Of a stretch of DNA of 64,000 nucleotides, positions 1-10,005 are shown piece after piece. This DNA is from Flavobacterium notoginsengisoli (GTDB taxonomy: Bacteria; Bacteroidota; Bacteroidia; Flavobacteriales; Flavobacteriaceae): the NCBI RefSeq assembly GCF_014207905.1, contig NZ_JACHLB010000002.1, positions 124,001-188,000 of the forward strand, written 5' to 3'. The notes under the pieces were generated by a model that saw only the letters and a list, made by a program, of their open reading frames with translations, ran no database searches and was not told the origin of the DNA. The number at the start of each line of letters is the position of its first letter. Position 1 is the first letter of the stretch. The position numbers and the translations under genes were made by a program.

Positions 1-1361
1 TCCTGTTCTATAATCTGTAATTTTTCTTCTGATAAAGGGTAAAATAAAATGAATGCTACTGAAACTGCCGCAGCAATTGCAGGAAGTATGCTTAACATTA
101 ACTGAATTCCGTTTTGAGCTGTTGCAGTTTGTTCAACATTGGCTTGAAAACCGTAATAACCTAAAAGCCATCCAGCGCCAGCGCCTCCAATTGTCCATCC
201 GAATTTTTGCGACATTGAAGAAGCAGAAAAGACTAATCCTGTTGCTCTTCTTCCTTGTTTCCATTCCGAGTAATCAGCGCTGTCAGCATACATTGACCAG
301 ATTAAAGGGAAAATGCAACCCGCACAAATGCTGATTAAAACTTGAAAACTCATAATTAGCATTACATCTTCTTTTCCGAATAAATAGAAAATCAAACTTA
401 AAATTGTCGCTACTGCCATAGCGCCAAAAAAGGTTTTCTTTTTACCAATTTTATTGGCAATCGGTGTTGCAATGATTACTCCAATAATATTTGCTGCTTG
501 TCCTAAAACCAAATAAATAGAAGTGGGAGTCATATGAAAATCGGTTCCGAAAAGTGAGAAATCGAAGTTTACGGCACTGCTTACATAATATTTGAAGTAA
601 TAAACGGCAGCGCCATCTCTGATGGAATTGAAAACTAAAGCTCCGATTCCTGCGCCAAGCAAAATCCACCAAGGTCTATTTTTCCAAAGATCTTTTAAGT
701 CTTCTTTTAAGTTATTTTGTTCATTTTCGATAGGTTTGATTCTTTCTTTAGTGAATAAAAAACAAGCCCAGAAAAAGATAGTCGTGATTAATCCGAAAAC
801 AGCGATTGTAGCCAACCAGCCCGTTTTAGAATTTAAATTTCCTCCAAAATAATTTACTAAAGGTTCGATTAACCAAAGTGCTAGAAGACTTCCGCCGAAT
901 GCAAAAACCATACGGTAAGAAGAAAGCGTGTTTCTTTCTTTTCTGTCAGAAGACATTACGCCCAAAAGCGATGCATAAGGCACATTGATTAAAGAATAAA
1001 TCATCATCATTAAGGAATAAGTAACATAAGCATAAATGATTTTTCCTTTTTCATCAAAATCTGGAGTATAGAAAGTTAAAACTCCAATCACGGCAAAAGG
1101 TATGGCAACCCAAAGTAAATAAGGTCTAAATTTTCCCCATTTGCTTTTAGTTCTGTCGGCTAAAATTCCAACAATTGGGTCAAAGCAAGAATCCCAAATT
1201 CTAGTAATTAAAAACATTGTACCAACTACGGCAGGCGCCAATCCGAAAACGTCGGTATAGAAAAATAGCAGGTACATGCTGAAAATTTTCCAAAACATTG
1301 AGGAAGCAGCGTCTCCAAGACCGTAACCTACTTTTTCTTTTAAACTAATTTTGTCGTGCAT
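1..1361 (-). CDS. GPH-family sugar:cation symporter (MFS), C-terminus cut by window start
   Basis: This is a multi-spanning inner-membrane transporter of the glycoside-pentoside-hexuronide:cation symporter group, about 453 residues visible. Translation of the minus strand from the ATG at 1361 begins MHDKISLKEKVGYGLGDAAS, the usual GPH N-terminus. It continues through RIWDSCFDPIVGILADRTKS, the conserved first cytoplasmic loop with a D-x-x-x-D-P pattern, and stays open to base 1. It lies 39 bp downstream of the GH26 mannanase gene on the same strand, so the two are probably co-transcribed. From context it would import mannobiose or another short manno-oligosaccharide from the periplasm. The family call is firm. 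The substrate is inferred from neighbours. Confidence 0.88.
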   Translation of the reverse strand, partial: MHDKISLKEKVGYGLGDAASSMFWKIFSMYLLFFYTDVFGLAPAVVGTMFLITRIWDSCFDPIVGILADRTKSKWGKFRPYLLWVAIPFAVIGVLTFYTPDFDEKGKIIYAYVTYSLMMMIYSLINVPYASLLGVMSSDRKERNTLSSYRMVFAFGGSLLALWLIEPLVNYFGGNLNSKTGWLATIAVFGLITTIFFWACFLFTKERIKPIENEQNNLKEDLKDLWKNRPWWILLGAGIGALVFNSIRDGAAVYYFKYYVSSAVNFDFSLFGTDFHMTPTSIYLVLGQAANIIGVIIATPIANKIGKKKTFFGAMAVATILSLIFYLFGKEDVMLIMSFQVLISICAGCIFPLIWSMYADSADYSEWKQGRRATGLVFSASSMSQKFGWTIGGAGAGWLLGYYGFQANVEQTATAQNGIQLMLSILPAIAAAVSVAFILFYPLSEEKLQIIEQ

Positions 1362-1400
1362 TAGATTTTTTTTAATGATTGAAATTTAAATTTGAGGCAA

Positions 1401-2537
1401 TTATTTTAATTTTTTAGGAATGTCTTTTTCAAAGATAGTTTGATCCAGATTATAAAAATCTTTAAAATCTTTTTCGCTTACTTGTCCGCTAAACGGAGCA
1501 TAATAATGCATTTTTTGTTCTTTTTCCTGCCAACCATGATTTCTCCATAATAACACATAAGAAATTTTATAATCTCCAATTGCTTTTAATAAAGTTCCTG
1601 TCCACCATTTTGGATCTGGAACGGCTTCGTAACCCGCTTCTGCCAAAGCCATCAATTTATTTTTTTTATGGCTGATTTCATTTAGTATTTTAAATTGATT
1701 TTGAACTTCACGAATGAATTTTTCACCATTCGGATCATTACCGTTTTGGTAACTGTCAAAACTTAAAATATCTGCATAGTTGTCTCCAGGATAATTCGTT
1801 AGAAAATCTTCTTCACTGCCAAAACCGCCTGTGTTGTAAACATAAATTAAATTGTGAACTCCTTTTTTCTGCAAATAATCAAAAGTAAACTTCCAAGCCG
1901 TTTTGAATTCTTCTGGAGTGCAATTTCCTTTTCCCCACCAAAACCATCCGCCGGTAAGTTCATGAAAAGGTCTAAATAGAATTGGAATATTTTTTCCGTT
2001 TTTATCTTTTAAAGAAAGAAAAAAAACAGCAGCTTTATCTAGCCATGAAGTAAATTTTTGGTTGTTTTCTCCGCCAGGAAGGATAGTTTTTAGAGAATTT
2101 GGAACATTATTCCAAGCGTCTTTTCCTGTTGCGGGATTATCAAAATGCCAGCTTATAGTAGAAATTCCGCCTCTTGCATTGGCTTCAATAATATATTGTT
2201 TCATTTTTTCGAATGGAACTCCATCTATATTATTAGCATTATCTTTTTCTAAACCAGCAATATCCCAACCGTAAACCGCAGGATAATCTCCAGCTGTTTC
2301 TTTTACGTCGCTTCTTCCATCTTCATATTTCCATTTCACGCCATAAGCTAAATCATCTTGATGTCCGAACAGAAAACCTTTTTGTGATAAATTATTTAGT
2401 TTTTGGTAAAGAGCTTTTGTCTCTGCTGTTGCTTTTTTGTCAGAAAGTGACAAATTAGTATTATTTGTGCTGTTATGCGATAGGCAAGAAGAACTCACAA
2501 TTGCTGTTGCTAAAAGGGTTAGAAAATGGTTTTTCAT
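1401..2537 (-). CDS. GH26 beta-mannanase / mannobiohydrolase-like lipoprotein
   Basis: A 378-residue glycoside hydrolase of family GH26, which cleaves beta-1,4-mannosidic bonds by a retaining mechanism. The signal peptide ends in a lipobox (SSSC, Cys18), so it is probably anchored to a membrane. The acid/base Glu is E193 in FRPFHELTGGWFWWG and the nucleophile is E300 in MALAEAG, both in their usual sequence settings. The length matches single-domain GH26 enzymes, and no carbohydrate-binding module is visible. It is divergent from the AraC-type gene at 2842 and is followed by the sugar symporter. Substrate family is well supported. Whether it acts endo or exo cannot be told from sequence alone. 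Confidence 0.93.
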   Translation of the reverse strand: MKNHFLTLLATAIVSSSCLSHNSTNNTNLSLSDKKATAETKALYQKLNNLSQKGFLFGHQDDLAYGVKWKYEDGRSDVKETAGDYPAVYGWDIAGLEKDNANNIDGVPFEKMKQYIIEANARGGISTISWHFDNPATGKDAWNNVPNSLKTILPGGENNQKFTSWLDKAAVFFLSLKDKNGKNIPILFRPFHELTGGWFWWGKGNCTPEEFKTAWKFTFDYLQKKGVHNLIYVYNTGGFGSEEDFLTNYPGDNYADILSFDSYQNGNDPNGEKFIREVQNQFKILNEISHKKNKLMALAEAGYEAVPDPKWWTGTLLKAIGDYKISYVLLWRNHGWQEKEQKMHYYAPFSGQVSEKDFKDFYNLDQTIFEKDIPKKLK

Positions 2538-2841
2538 TAGAAAATGGTTTAATTGGTTTCTGCTAAAAGCAAAATATACAGTTAATTATAGTTTTAAAAG
2601 CGTTTCGTTTTTTAGTCCGAATTTTTTTCAGCGTTATGCTGTTAAAATTATTAAAACTATAAAAAGTTATTTAATTAAAAATGATTAATGTTTATTATTA
2701 ATGGTCTTTTTAAAGAATTGATAATTTGATTTTTCAAAGATAAACGGATGAATATAGTGTAATTAATATTATTTTATCAATTATATATCATATTATTGCA
2801 GTCAAAAAAAGAATATTGATTTCCTGAAAATAGTTTTTAAG
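2538..2841. other. Divergent intergenic region between GH26 and AraC genes
   Basis: About 300 bp of very AT-rich DNA between two divergent genes must carry both promoters. A minus-strand TANNTTTG-type -7 match lies at 2735-2742 (TATCTTTG) but lacks a well-placed TTG -33. I see no convincing long palindrome or RNA structure. Confidence 0.4.
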
Positions 2842-3720
2842 ATGAGTACTACAAAGAATTTTTATAGAGAAATTGCGCCCCTTGCGTCAAGTGACAGCTT
2901 TTTGGTTTTTGATCGCGTAAAAGATAGTTTTGATTTTCCGGTTCATTATCATCCAGAATTTGAGATTAATTTTATTTTGAATGGTAAAGGTGTAAAACGA
3001 GTTGTTGGAGATAATATTGAAGAAATTGATAACGTCGAATTGGTTTTAATTGGTCCGAATTTATATCACGGTTGGGAGCTTAATAAATGTACAAGTAAAA
3101 AAATTCACGAAATAACCATTCAGTTTCATAATGATTTGTTTCATGAATCTTTGTTGTCGAGACGTATTATGAATCCGATACGAGATATGTTTAACCGATC
3201 TATTCATGGAATTCTTTTTTCCAAAAAAACGGCCGAAGAATTAACGCCAAGACTTGTGAGGCTTTCAAAACTTGACGGTATGGACTACTTTTTAGAAATT
3301 ACTTCTTTATTATATGATTTGGCAAATTCGAGAAATCAGCGTTTGCTTTCGACTTATACAGTTGATTACGATACTTTCGATGATTATGATAAAATGAAAT
3401 TAGTTTACGAATACGTGCAAAAACATTTTGCTGAAAAAATCACTTTAGAAGATGTGGCAAATGTGGCGAGTATGTCGATTATTTCTTTTAATAGATTTAT
3501 AAAAAAACGTACAGGTAAAACTTTTGTCAATTATATAAATGATATTAGAATTGGTTATGCGGCTCGTTGGCTAGTAGAGAAAGACATGAGCGTTTCTGAA
3601 GTTGCATTTAAATCTGGATTTAATAATATAGCCAATTTTAACCGCAGTTTTAAAGCTACTAAAAACTGCACTCCGAGTCAATATCGAGAAGATTTCTCAG
3701 GATTGAAGCGTATTTTATAG
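2842..3720 (+). CDS. AraC-family transcriptional regulator of the mannan locus
   Basis: A 292-residue regulator with an N-terminal cupin-like sensor region (about residues 1-160, HYHPEFEINFILNG) and a C-terminal AraC double helix-turn-helix (about 190-285). The second helix-turn-helix has the family signature VSEVAFKSGFNNIANFNRSF followed by TPSQYR. It sits between the divergent GH26/symporter pair and the SusC operon, so it most likely senses a mannan-derived sugar and activates both. This is a simple cytosolic regulator, not the hybrid two-component type often seen in Bacteroides PULs. The effector sugar is not known. Confidence 0.93.
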   Translation: MSTTKNFYREIAPLASSDSFLVFDRVKDSFDFPVHYHPEFEINFILNGKGVKRVVGDNIEEIDNVELVLIGPNLYHGWELNKCTSKKIHEITIQFHNDLFHESLLSRRIMNPIRDMFNRSIHGILFSKKTAEELTPRLVRLSKLDGMDYFLEITSLLYDLANSRNQRLLSTYTVDYDTFDDYDKMKLVYEYVQKHFAEKITLEDVANVASMSIISFNRFIKKRTGKTFVNYINDIRIGYAARWLVEKDMSVSEVAFKSGFNNIANFNRSFKATKNCTPSQYREDFSGLKRIL

Positions 3721-4038
3721 TGGTACTTTTTTGTCACTAATAAATATTATTTTTAACGAAAACGTTTGATTTTTAGCTTTTCGTTGGTTTTTATTCATAC
3801 TACAGGTTGTTTTTGAGGATTGTCATTGCGAATAATTTAAAAAATACATGATTTTATTTTCATATGTGTTTTTTAAATCGTTTACAGTAAAAATATTATC
3901 ATTAAATGATATAATATTATCGATTTGATAATCCCCAGTGTTATAGATTTGTTAAATAATTTAAAAGATAAAATATATCCAGGCTCGTTTTATCTTTTAG
4001 ATTGGCAATAAACACTTTAAACTAACCAAACATTTATT
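3721..4038 (+). promoter_or_regulatory. Upstream region of the SusC operon with Bacteroidota-type promoter
   Basis: This 318-bp gap holds TTG at 3925-3927 and TAGATTTG at 3944-3951 with a 16-bp spacer, close to the flavobacterial TTG-N17-23-TANNTTTG promoter. The start codon is about 88 bp further on, leaving room for a leader. The AraC-type regulator encoded just upstream probably binds here, but I could not pick out its site. Confidence 0.45.
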
Positions 4039-7000
4039 ATGAAAAAACTAATGACTAACTTTATTCATTGGAAGGCTAACCACAGAGCAGTTCCATTGAT
4101 ATTATTTTTGTTGCTGGCAAGTAATTTTATTACAGCTCAGGTAAAAGTTTCAGGAACTGTTTCTGACGAAAAAGGGTTATCGATTCCCGGAGCAAACATT
4201 TCGGTTGCAGGCTCTAAAACAACAGTTTCAACAGACTTTGATGGTAAATATTCTATTGATGTTCCGCCAAATTCGACTCTAGTATTTTCTTTCATCGGTT
4301 TCACAACACAAAAGGTAGCTGTAGAAGGTAAAAAAACGATTAACGTAATTTTAAAATCTAATGCAGAAGACTTAAAAGACGTAGTTGTAATTGGATACGG
4401 AACTCAAAAGCGTAAAGATGTAAACAGTGCGATTTCTAGTATTGCTTCTAAAGATATTGAAAATCTAAAAGTAGCTTCTTTTGATCAGATGATGCAAGGT
4501 AAAGCTGCTGGGGTAGTCGTAAATAGTAACTCTGGAGCGCCTGGAAGTAACGTTTCGGTAAGAATTCGTGGGGTTTCTTCTCTAACAGGTACAAATGAGC
4601 CTTTGTACGTTATTGATGGTGTGCCGATTTCTGGAGATGCAAGAAATTCATCTACTTCTGGAAGAAATGCGGCTGGAGATTCTAACTTCTCTAACGCGGG
4701 AAATATCACAATAAGTCCTTTATCATTAATCAATCCAAATGATATTGAATCTATCGATATTTTGAAAGATGCTTCTGCAACAGCAATTTATGGTTCTAGA
4801 GGAGCGAATGGAGTTGTAATTGTAACAACAAAATCGGGTAGAAAAGGAACGGGGAAATTAACTTTCGAGAACTCTTATTCTATTAGCAATCTGCCTAAAA
4901 AATTGCATTCAATGAATTTACAGCAATATGCAGTTCACCAAAACGCTTTGGCAGATGTTTATGATCCGACTGCAAAACGTCCTGAGTTTGCTCATCCAGA
5001 GATTTTGGGTGCTGGAACAGATTGGCAAGATGCGATTTATGAAACTGGAATCATGAAATCGAATCAGTTGTCTTTTTCTGGAGGTAAAGACGGAATCAAT
5101 TATTATATTTCTGGAGGAGTTTTAAATCAGGAAGGAATTGTAATTGAGTCTGGTTTTAAAAGATATAATTTTAGATCTAATATCGATGCAAGGGTTAACA
5201 AATTCATCAGAGTTGGTGTAAACGTAAGCGGAGCTATTACAGATGAAAAATTAACATTAAACGGGCAATTCAATGGTGTTGTTGCTACTTCATTATTGGC
5301 AACTCCAGATGTTGCTGTTAGAGAATTGTCAGGTGCATTTGCAGGTCCGCCGGCGGGAGGACAGACTTCTTTTGTAAATCCTGTTGCGACTTCTTTATTA
5401 GGTTCGAATACATTAGTTAGAAAAAACTATTCTGGAAATTTCTACACGCAAATTGATATTTTAAAAGGTTTAGAATATCGTTTTGAAGCAGGTGGATATA
5501 TTTATGACAATTTAGGACAGCGTTTTGATCCGATGTATTCTTTAGGAAATGCTGTAAAAAGTTATGCTAACTTATATTACAATCCATCAACTGGAAATTC
5601 TTGGAACTTAAAAAACATGCTTACTTATAAGAATACAATTGGTAAACACAATTTTACAGTTTTAGCCGTTCAGGAATCGAACAGAGCGCACTGGGAAGGT
5701 TATTCTATAACGGGTTACGGTTATAAAGACAATAATGATAAATCGCTTTCAGCTTCAGATTTGTCTAAAGCAGTTACAAGCGGAGTTTATTCTGGAACAC
5801 AAACTTTAGCTTCTTATTTAGGAAGGGTAGTTTATGATTATGGAGATTTATATGGTTTGACTGCTTCTGTTAGAACGGATGGTTCTTCTAAATTCTTTGT
5901 TGGAAATAAATGGGGTGTTTTTAGTTCTGTAAGTGGTTCTTGGAAACTTTCTAATGAAAAATTTATGGAAGGCACAAGAAAATATGTTGACGGTATCAAG
6001 ATTAGAGTTGGATGGGGACAAACAGGAAATAATCAAATCGGAAATAATCTATACGATTCTAATTTGCACTTAGTAAATAGCACAATGGGAACGTCTTATC
6101 TTCCTGCAAATACGCCAAATAAAGATTTGAAATGGGAAACTCAAGATCAGACGAATATCGGTCTAGATTTTAATATGTTTAGTTCAAAACTTACTGCTAC
6201 GGTAGATGTGTATAAAAAAGTCAATAAAAATTTCTTGTACCAAGTGCCGCTTCCAAATTACCTTTCTGGAGGTGGAGATTACGAAGGTGGTGTAAATCCT
6301 CCTTACTTTAATCTTGGAAGTATGGAAAATAAAGGTATTGAAATTACATTAGGTTACACAGAAAAATTCTCTGATAATTTCTCTTGGAATGTGAGCGGTA
6401 ACTTCACCAGATATGTAAATGAAGTGACTAATATGGCTGGCTTAAACATTGTAAAAACAATGAATACTCTAGCTTATAATACGGTAACAGTTTCTAGAAC
6501 AACAGAAGGTCTTCCGATTGGTTCGTTTATTGGTTACGAAGCTTTAGGAATCTACAGAACTGATGATGATTTGACAAAATATGGTCATACGGATGGGAAT
6601 GGAACTAAAGTTGTTTTAAAAGATGGAACAAACTCTTTACAGCCGGCATTCCAAAAAGGAGATGTGATTTATAAAGATCAAAACAATGATGGTGTTATTG
6701 ATTTGAATGACTTAGTTCCAATTGGAAATCCAAATCCAAAATTCACTTATGGGTTAACTAATAATTTCAAATACAAAAATGTCGATTTATCTATTTTCCT
6801 TCAAGGAACTGCAGGAAATAAATTAATGAACTTAACCCGTTTGTCTGGTACGATGAACAGTTATATGGGAACAAATTATTTAACTGAAGCTGCTGATTTT
6901 TATTCTGCTTCAAATTTAGATGCATCGCTTCCTAGACCTTCAACTTATGATCATATCAATAATGCCATTTCAACTCGCAACATTGAAAACGGATCATATT

Positions 7001-7236
7001 TAAGAATTCAAAACGTAACTCTAGGATATTCGCTTCCTTCAGAAATGATTTCTAAACTAAGTTTAACAAGATTGAGAATTTATGCTTCTGGACAAAACTT
7101 ATACACGTTTACGAAATATAAAGGATACGATCCTGAAGTAGGTTCTTTTAACCAAGATGCATTGTTGTCTGGTGTCGATAACGGGCGTTATCCTGTGCCA
7201 AGACAAATCACTTTTGGTTTTAATGTTGAATTTTAA
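4039..7236 (+). CDS. SusC/RagA-like TonB-linked outer membrane transporter
   Basis: A 1065-residue TonB-dependent outer-membrane channel that imports oligosaccharides together with its SusD partner. The domains in order are a signal peptide ending ITAQ near residue 34, a carboxypeptidase-regulatory-like domain (about 36-112, GTVSDEKGLSIPGANISV), a TonB-box region and plug (DVVVIGYGTQ, then EPLYVIDGVP), and a 22-strand-type barrel ending in an aromatic-rich strand (FGFNVEF). The length is typical of SusC proteins. The susD gene starts 12 bp later. Specificity for mannan fragments is inferred from the neighbouring GH26, GH27 and GH5 genes. Confidence 0.96.
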   Translation: MKKLMTNFIHWKANHRAVPLILFLLLASNFITAQVKVSGTVSDEKGLSIPGANISVAGSKTTVSTDFDGKYSIDVPPNSTLVFSFIGFTTQKVAVEGKKTINVILKSNAEDLKDVVVIGYGTQKRKDVNSAISSIASKDIENLKVASFDQMMQGKAAGVVVNSNSGAPGSNVSVRIRGVSSLTGTNEPLYVIDGVPISGDARNSSTSGRNAAGDSNFSNAGNITISPLSLINPNDIESIDILKDASATAIYGSRGANGVVIVTTKSGRKGTGKLTFENSYSISNLPKKLHSMNLQQYAVHQNALADVYDPTAKRPEFAHPEILGAGTDWQDAIYETGIMKSNQLSFSGGKDGINYYISGGVLNQEGIVIESGFKRYNFRSNIDARVNKFIRVGVNVSGAITDEKLTLNGQFNGVVATSLLATPDVAVRELSGAFAGPPAGGQTSFVNPVATSLLGSNTLVRKNYSGNFYTQIDILKGLEYRFEAGGYIYDNLGQRFDPMYSLGNAVKSYANLYYNPSTGNSWNLKNMLTYKNTIGKHNFTVLAVQESNRAHWEGYSITGYGYKDNNDKSLSASDLSKAVTSGVYSGTQTLASYLGRVVYDYGDLYGLTASVRTDGSSKFFVGNKWGVFSSVSGSWKLSNEKFMEGTRKYVDGIKIRVGWGQTGNNQIGNNLYDSNLHLVNSTMGTSYLPANTPNKDLKWETQDQTNIGLDFNMFSSKLTATVDVYKKVNKNFLYQVPLPNYLSGGGDYEGGVNPPYFNLGSMENKGIEITLGYTEKFSDNFSWNVSGNFTRYVNEVTNMAGLNIVKTMNTLAYNTVTVSRTTEGLPIGSFIGYEALGIYRTDDDLTKYGHTDGNGTKVVLKDGTNSLQPAFQKGDVIYKDQNNDGVIDLNDLVPIGNPNPKFTYGLTNNFKYKNVDLSIFLQGTAGNKLMNLTRLSGTMNSYMGTNYLTEAADFYSASNLDASLPRPSTYDHINNAISTRNIENGSYLRIQNVTLGYSLPSEMISKLSLTRLRIYASGQNLYTFTKYKGYDPEVGSFNQDALLSGVDNGRYPVPRQITFGFNVEF

Positions 7237-7248
7237 TACGAATTAAAG

Positions 7249-8847
7249 ATGAAAAAAATAATACAAAGAAGCAGTGCAGTTTTTATGACATTATTAATGT
7301 TAATGTCTTCTTCTTGTTCTCAAGATTTCCTTGATGTTCCAGCCGAAGGAGCACCAACTGTTGGTAATTATTACGATTCGGATACGAAATTGGATAATGC
7401 GGCAAACGGATTGTACGGTATCGTTTGGTTTAATATGAATAAATCGGCTTTTTATGGTATTACAGATGTAATTTCTGGCAATATGTACGCAAGCCAATAC
7501 AATGACTTTGGTAAGTTTACCGATTTGAGTTTTACAAATTCTCAAGCTTTTATTTCTGACGCATGGAGATCATGTTTTGGAGCAATTGCAAATTCTAACG
7601 CTTACATTAGTAATCTTCCGCAAAGTGTTGGTCCAAATGTTAGTAAAGAAGCTTTGAATAATGCTTTGGGAGAAGCACATTTTATTAGAGCTTTCTCTTA
7701 TTTCTTCTTAGTAAGATTATGGGGAAATGTGCCAATTATTGAAAACAATGCAGATTATTCTAAAAATTTTGTAATTCCAAGTAATCCTGTCGAAGACGTT
7801 TATAAATTCATAGAAAACGACTTGAAATATGCAATTGCAAATTTGAGACAAAAGAATAGAGGTTCTGATTACGCTTCAAACGCACACGTATCAAGTGGAT
7901 CTGCAAAAGCATTTCTTGCAAAAGTTTATCTATATCAGAAGAAATATGATTTAGCGAAAGCGATGGCACAAGAAGTAATCAATAGTGGAGAGTTTAAATT
8001 GTTGGGAGGAGAAGAGCTGCCAACAAAATCATTCGCAGATTTATGGCTTCAAAAAAATAATAACAACGAAGAATCTATTTTTTCTTGGCAATGGACAGGT
8101 GCTGGAACTTATTTTGAAGGAAATTTTTCGAATACTTTATTTGCGCCAGAAAACAGATTAGTAGAAACTACTTATTCTGGGCAGATTGCGCCTTCTCAAG
8201 ATTTAATTCATAATGTTTTTGAAAATGGAGATAGAAGAAGAATTGAAACTTTTATGCTTCCAGGAGATTACTATCCAAATTTAACTTACGCACAAACATT
8301 GGCAGTAGATTCTCCGAAGCTTTTAGGGTACACTTTTGAATTGGCAAATGAAGCGCAAAATTCTGGAGCTGGTCTTAAAAAATATGTAATCGGAAAAGAA
8401 AATCTTCCAATAACTGGGCCCTTTAATGCGCCTTTTAATGGAGAAAGCAGTATGAATAGCTATATGATGCGTTATGCGGAATTGCTATTAATTCATGCAG
8501 AAGCTACTTTAGGATCTCAATCAGGAAGTACAACAGATGCTGGTGCTCTAAAATCGTTCAATGCAGTTCGTAAAAGAGCTGGTTTATCTGAAAAAGCATC
8601 AATTTCTTTCAATGATATTTTCAAAGAAAGACGTGCAGAATTGGCTTGCGAAGGAGATTATTATTTTGATTTAGGTCGTCTTCCTTTCGCTCAAGCTAAA
8701 GCAATTTTAGAAGCTCAAAATAGAGGAGATAAAGAAAATGAGAGACACATCACGATATCTGCAACAAACTTATTATTGCCTTATCCAGCTGATGATTTAA
8801 TTAAAAATCCAAAATTAAAAGAAGTAGCACCGTATACTTTTAAATAA
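7249..8847 (+). CDS. SusD/RagB-family surface lipoprotein
   Basis: A 532-residue outer-membrane lipoprotein that forms the lid of the SusC channel and captures glycan. The signal peptide carries a lipobox (SSSC, Cys23) followed by SQDFLDV, the typical SusD start. The TPR-like helices include ALGEAHFIRAFSYFFLVRLW, a family hallmark, and the C-terminal half has the MMRYAELLLIHAEA and FKERRAELACEGDYYFDL motifs. It is co-transcribed with susC (12-bp gap) and with the next lipoprotein gene (17-bp gap). Confidence 0.96.
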   Translation: MKKIIQRSSAVFMTLLMLMSSSCSQDFLDVPAEGAPTVGNYYDSDTKLDNAANGLYGIVWFNMNKSAFYGITDVISGNMYASQYNDFGKFTDLSFTNSQAFISDAWRSCFGAIANSNAYISNLPQSVGPNVSKEALNNALGEAHFIRAFSYFFLVRLWGNVPIIENNADYSKNFVIPSNPVEDVYKFIENDLKYAIANLRQKNRGSDYASNAHVSSGSAKAFLAKVYLYQKKYDLAKAMAQEVINSGEFKLLGGEELPTKSFADLWLQKNNNNEESIFSWQWTGAGTYFEGNFSNTLFAPENRLVETTYSGQIAPSQDLIHNVFENGDRRRIETFMLPGDYYPNLTYAQTLAVDSPKLLGYTFELANEAQNSGAGLKKYVIGKENLPITGPFNAPFNGESSMNSYMMRYAELLLIHAEATLGSQSGSTTDAGALKSFNAVRKRAGLSEKASISFNDIFKERRAELACEGDYYFDLGRLPFAQAKAILEAQNRGDKENERHITISATNLLLPYPADDLIKNPKLKEVAPYTFK

Positions 8848-8864
8848 TTTTTAAAAATATAAAT

Positions 8865-9920
8865 ATGAAAAATATAAAAATTGTTTCGTTAGCAGCGTGC
8901 ATGTCATTAATGCTTTCTTTAATGTTTTTTACTTCATGCTCCAATGATGATAGTGCCGATGCATATTCAGGTGCGCCTGTTATAGAAAGTGTTGTGCGTT
9001 CAGGTTATGATGAGAATGGAAATATGTTTCCTTCAACTCCTGTAACTGTTGGTGATCCTAAAAACTATTATATCATTCATGGAAAAGGTTTCTTAACTAC
9101 AGAAAAAATCTACTTTAATGATTACGATACTTATTTCAGACCAACATTTGTTACAGATACAGATATTGTTGTTTTAATTGATGAAAATACGCCTTATGCA
9201 AATGCTTCAAATGAGTTAAAAATAGTTACAAAAAATGGAACTGTGACAATGCCATTTACGGTTGCACCTCCAGTTCCTACTTTCTCAGGATTTAATTATA
9301 TCAACTGTGCGGCAGGCGATGAGGTAATTATTAAAGGTAAATATTTCTTAAATCCGGTTGTAACACTTGCAAAAACAGCAACGTTGCCAGAAGTTCCAGT
9401 TACAATTGTTTCTTCAACTTTAGAACAGATTGTAGTGAAAATTCCAGCAAATGCTGATTATAGAAATCTTGCTGTAACTAATATTTCAGGTACTGCAGTT
9501 TCAAAAGAAGCAATTGGTACAGCTTTATATGATGATAAATTGTATGGAATGCAATGGGGTGGACCTTGGGCAGGAAAAGGTGTAAATTTTGATTTTGATG
9601 GAGATTCTTATCAAGGTGAAAAATCTTGGCAATGGACTTTCAGTGCTTGGGATGGCGGAAACTGGGGCTTTAATATTGATTTGTCTAAATACAAGGCTTT
9701 CAGGATTGCAGTAAAAGGAGCTAAAAATGGTCAAGTAAATTTCAGTATGAATGGAGGAGCTAATTATGTAATTCCTGTAACAACAACATGGGTTTATATG
9801 GAAATTCCATTTGATAAATTAGGAAATCCTACAACTTTAAGTATGATTACTTTCCAAGAATCAAATAATGATGGCGGTAACGTCGTACTGTTTGATGATC
9901 TAGGATTTGTATTAAAATAA
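8865..9920 (+). CDS. Surface glycan-binding lipoprotein with IPT/TIG domains
   Basis: A 351-residue lipoprotein (lipobox FTSC, Cys25) in the position usually held by a SusE/SusF or SGBP-type glycan-binding protein. Residues of about 40-130 and 130-215 look like two Ig-like IPT/TIG domains (GAPVIESV, PVTVGD; PPVPTFSGFNYI). The C-terminal 130 residues are rich in Trp and Gly (MQWGGPWAGKGVNF), which suggests a carbohydrate-binding beta-sandwich. It has no catalytic motif. It is the third gene of the susCD operon, and a hairpin terminator follows. The binding role is inferred from position and composition. Confidence 0.82.
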   Translation: MKNIKIVSLAACMSLMLSLMFFTSCSNDDSADAYSGAPVIESVVRSGYDENGNMFPSTPVTVGDPKNYYIIHGKGFLTTEKIYFNDYDTYFRPTFVTDTDIVVLIDENTPYANASNELKIVTKNGTVTMPFTVAPPVPTFSGFNYINCAAGDEVIIKGKYFLNPVVTLAKTATLPEVPVTIVSSTLEQIVVKIPANADYRNLAVTNISGTAVSKEAIGTALYDDKLYGMQWGGPWAGKGVNFDFDGDSYQGEKSWQWTFSAWDGGNWGFNIDLSKYKAFRIAVKGAKNGQVNFSMNGGANYVIPVTTTWVYMEIPFDKLGNPTTLSMITFQESNNDGGNVVLFDDLGFVLK

Positions 9921-9944
9921 GATTCTGTTTTGAGTTAGTTTGTG

Positions 9945-9982
9945 AGATGTTCCCTAGTTGAGAAATTAGGGAACATCTTTTT
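9945..9982 (+). terminator. Intrinsic terminator or attenuator inside the mannan locus
   Basis: A perfect 12-bp stem (AGATGTTCCCTA at 9945-9956 with its complement at 9967-9978) has a 10-nt loop and runs into five T. It lies between the surface-binding protein and the GH27 gene, so it probably lowers read-through from susCD into the enzyme genes. Confidence 0.85.
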
Positions 9983-10005
9983 ATAATAATTTAAGTTTTT
10001 ATAAA

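Noticed and set aside
53..852. Open frames on both strands within 1-1361
   Set aside because: They are shadows of the symporter, whose minus-strand frame is open over the whole interval and gives clear family motifs.
2600..3790. LacI-like operators flanking the AraC gene (CGAAAACGTTT near 3757 and GCGTTTCG near 2600)
   Set aside because: The two sites are only partly alike and no LacI gene is present, so chance is likely in AT-rich DNA.
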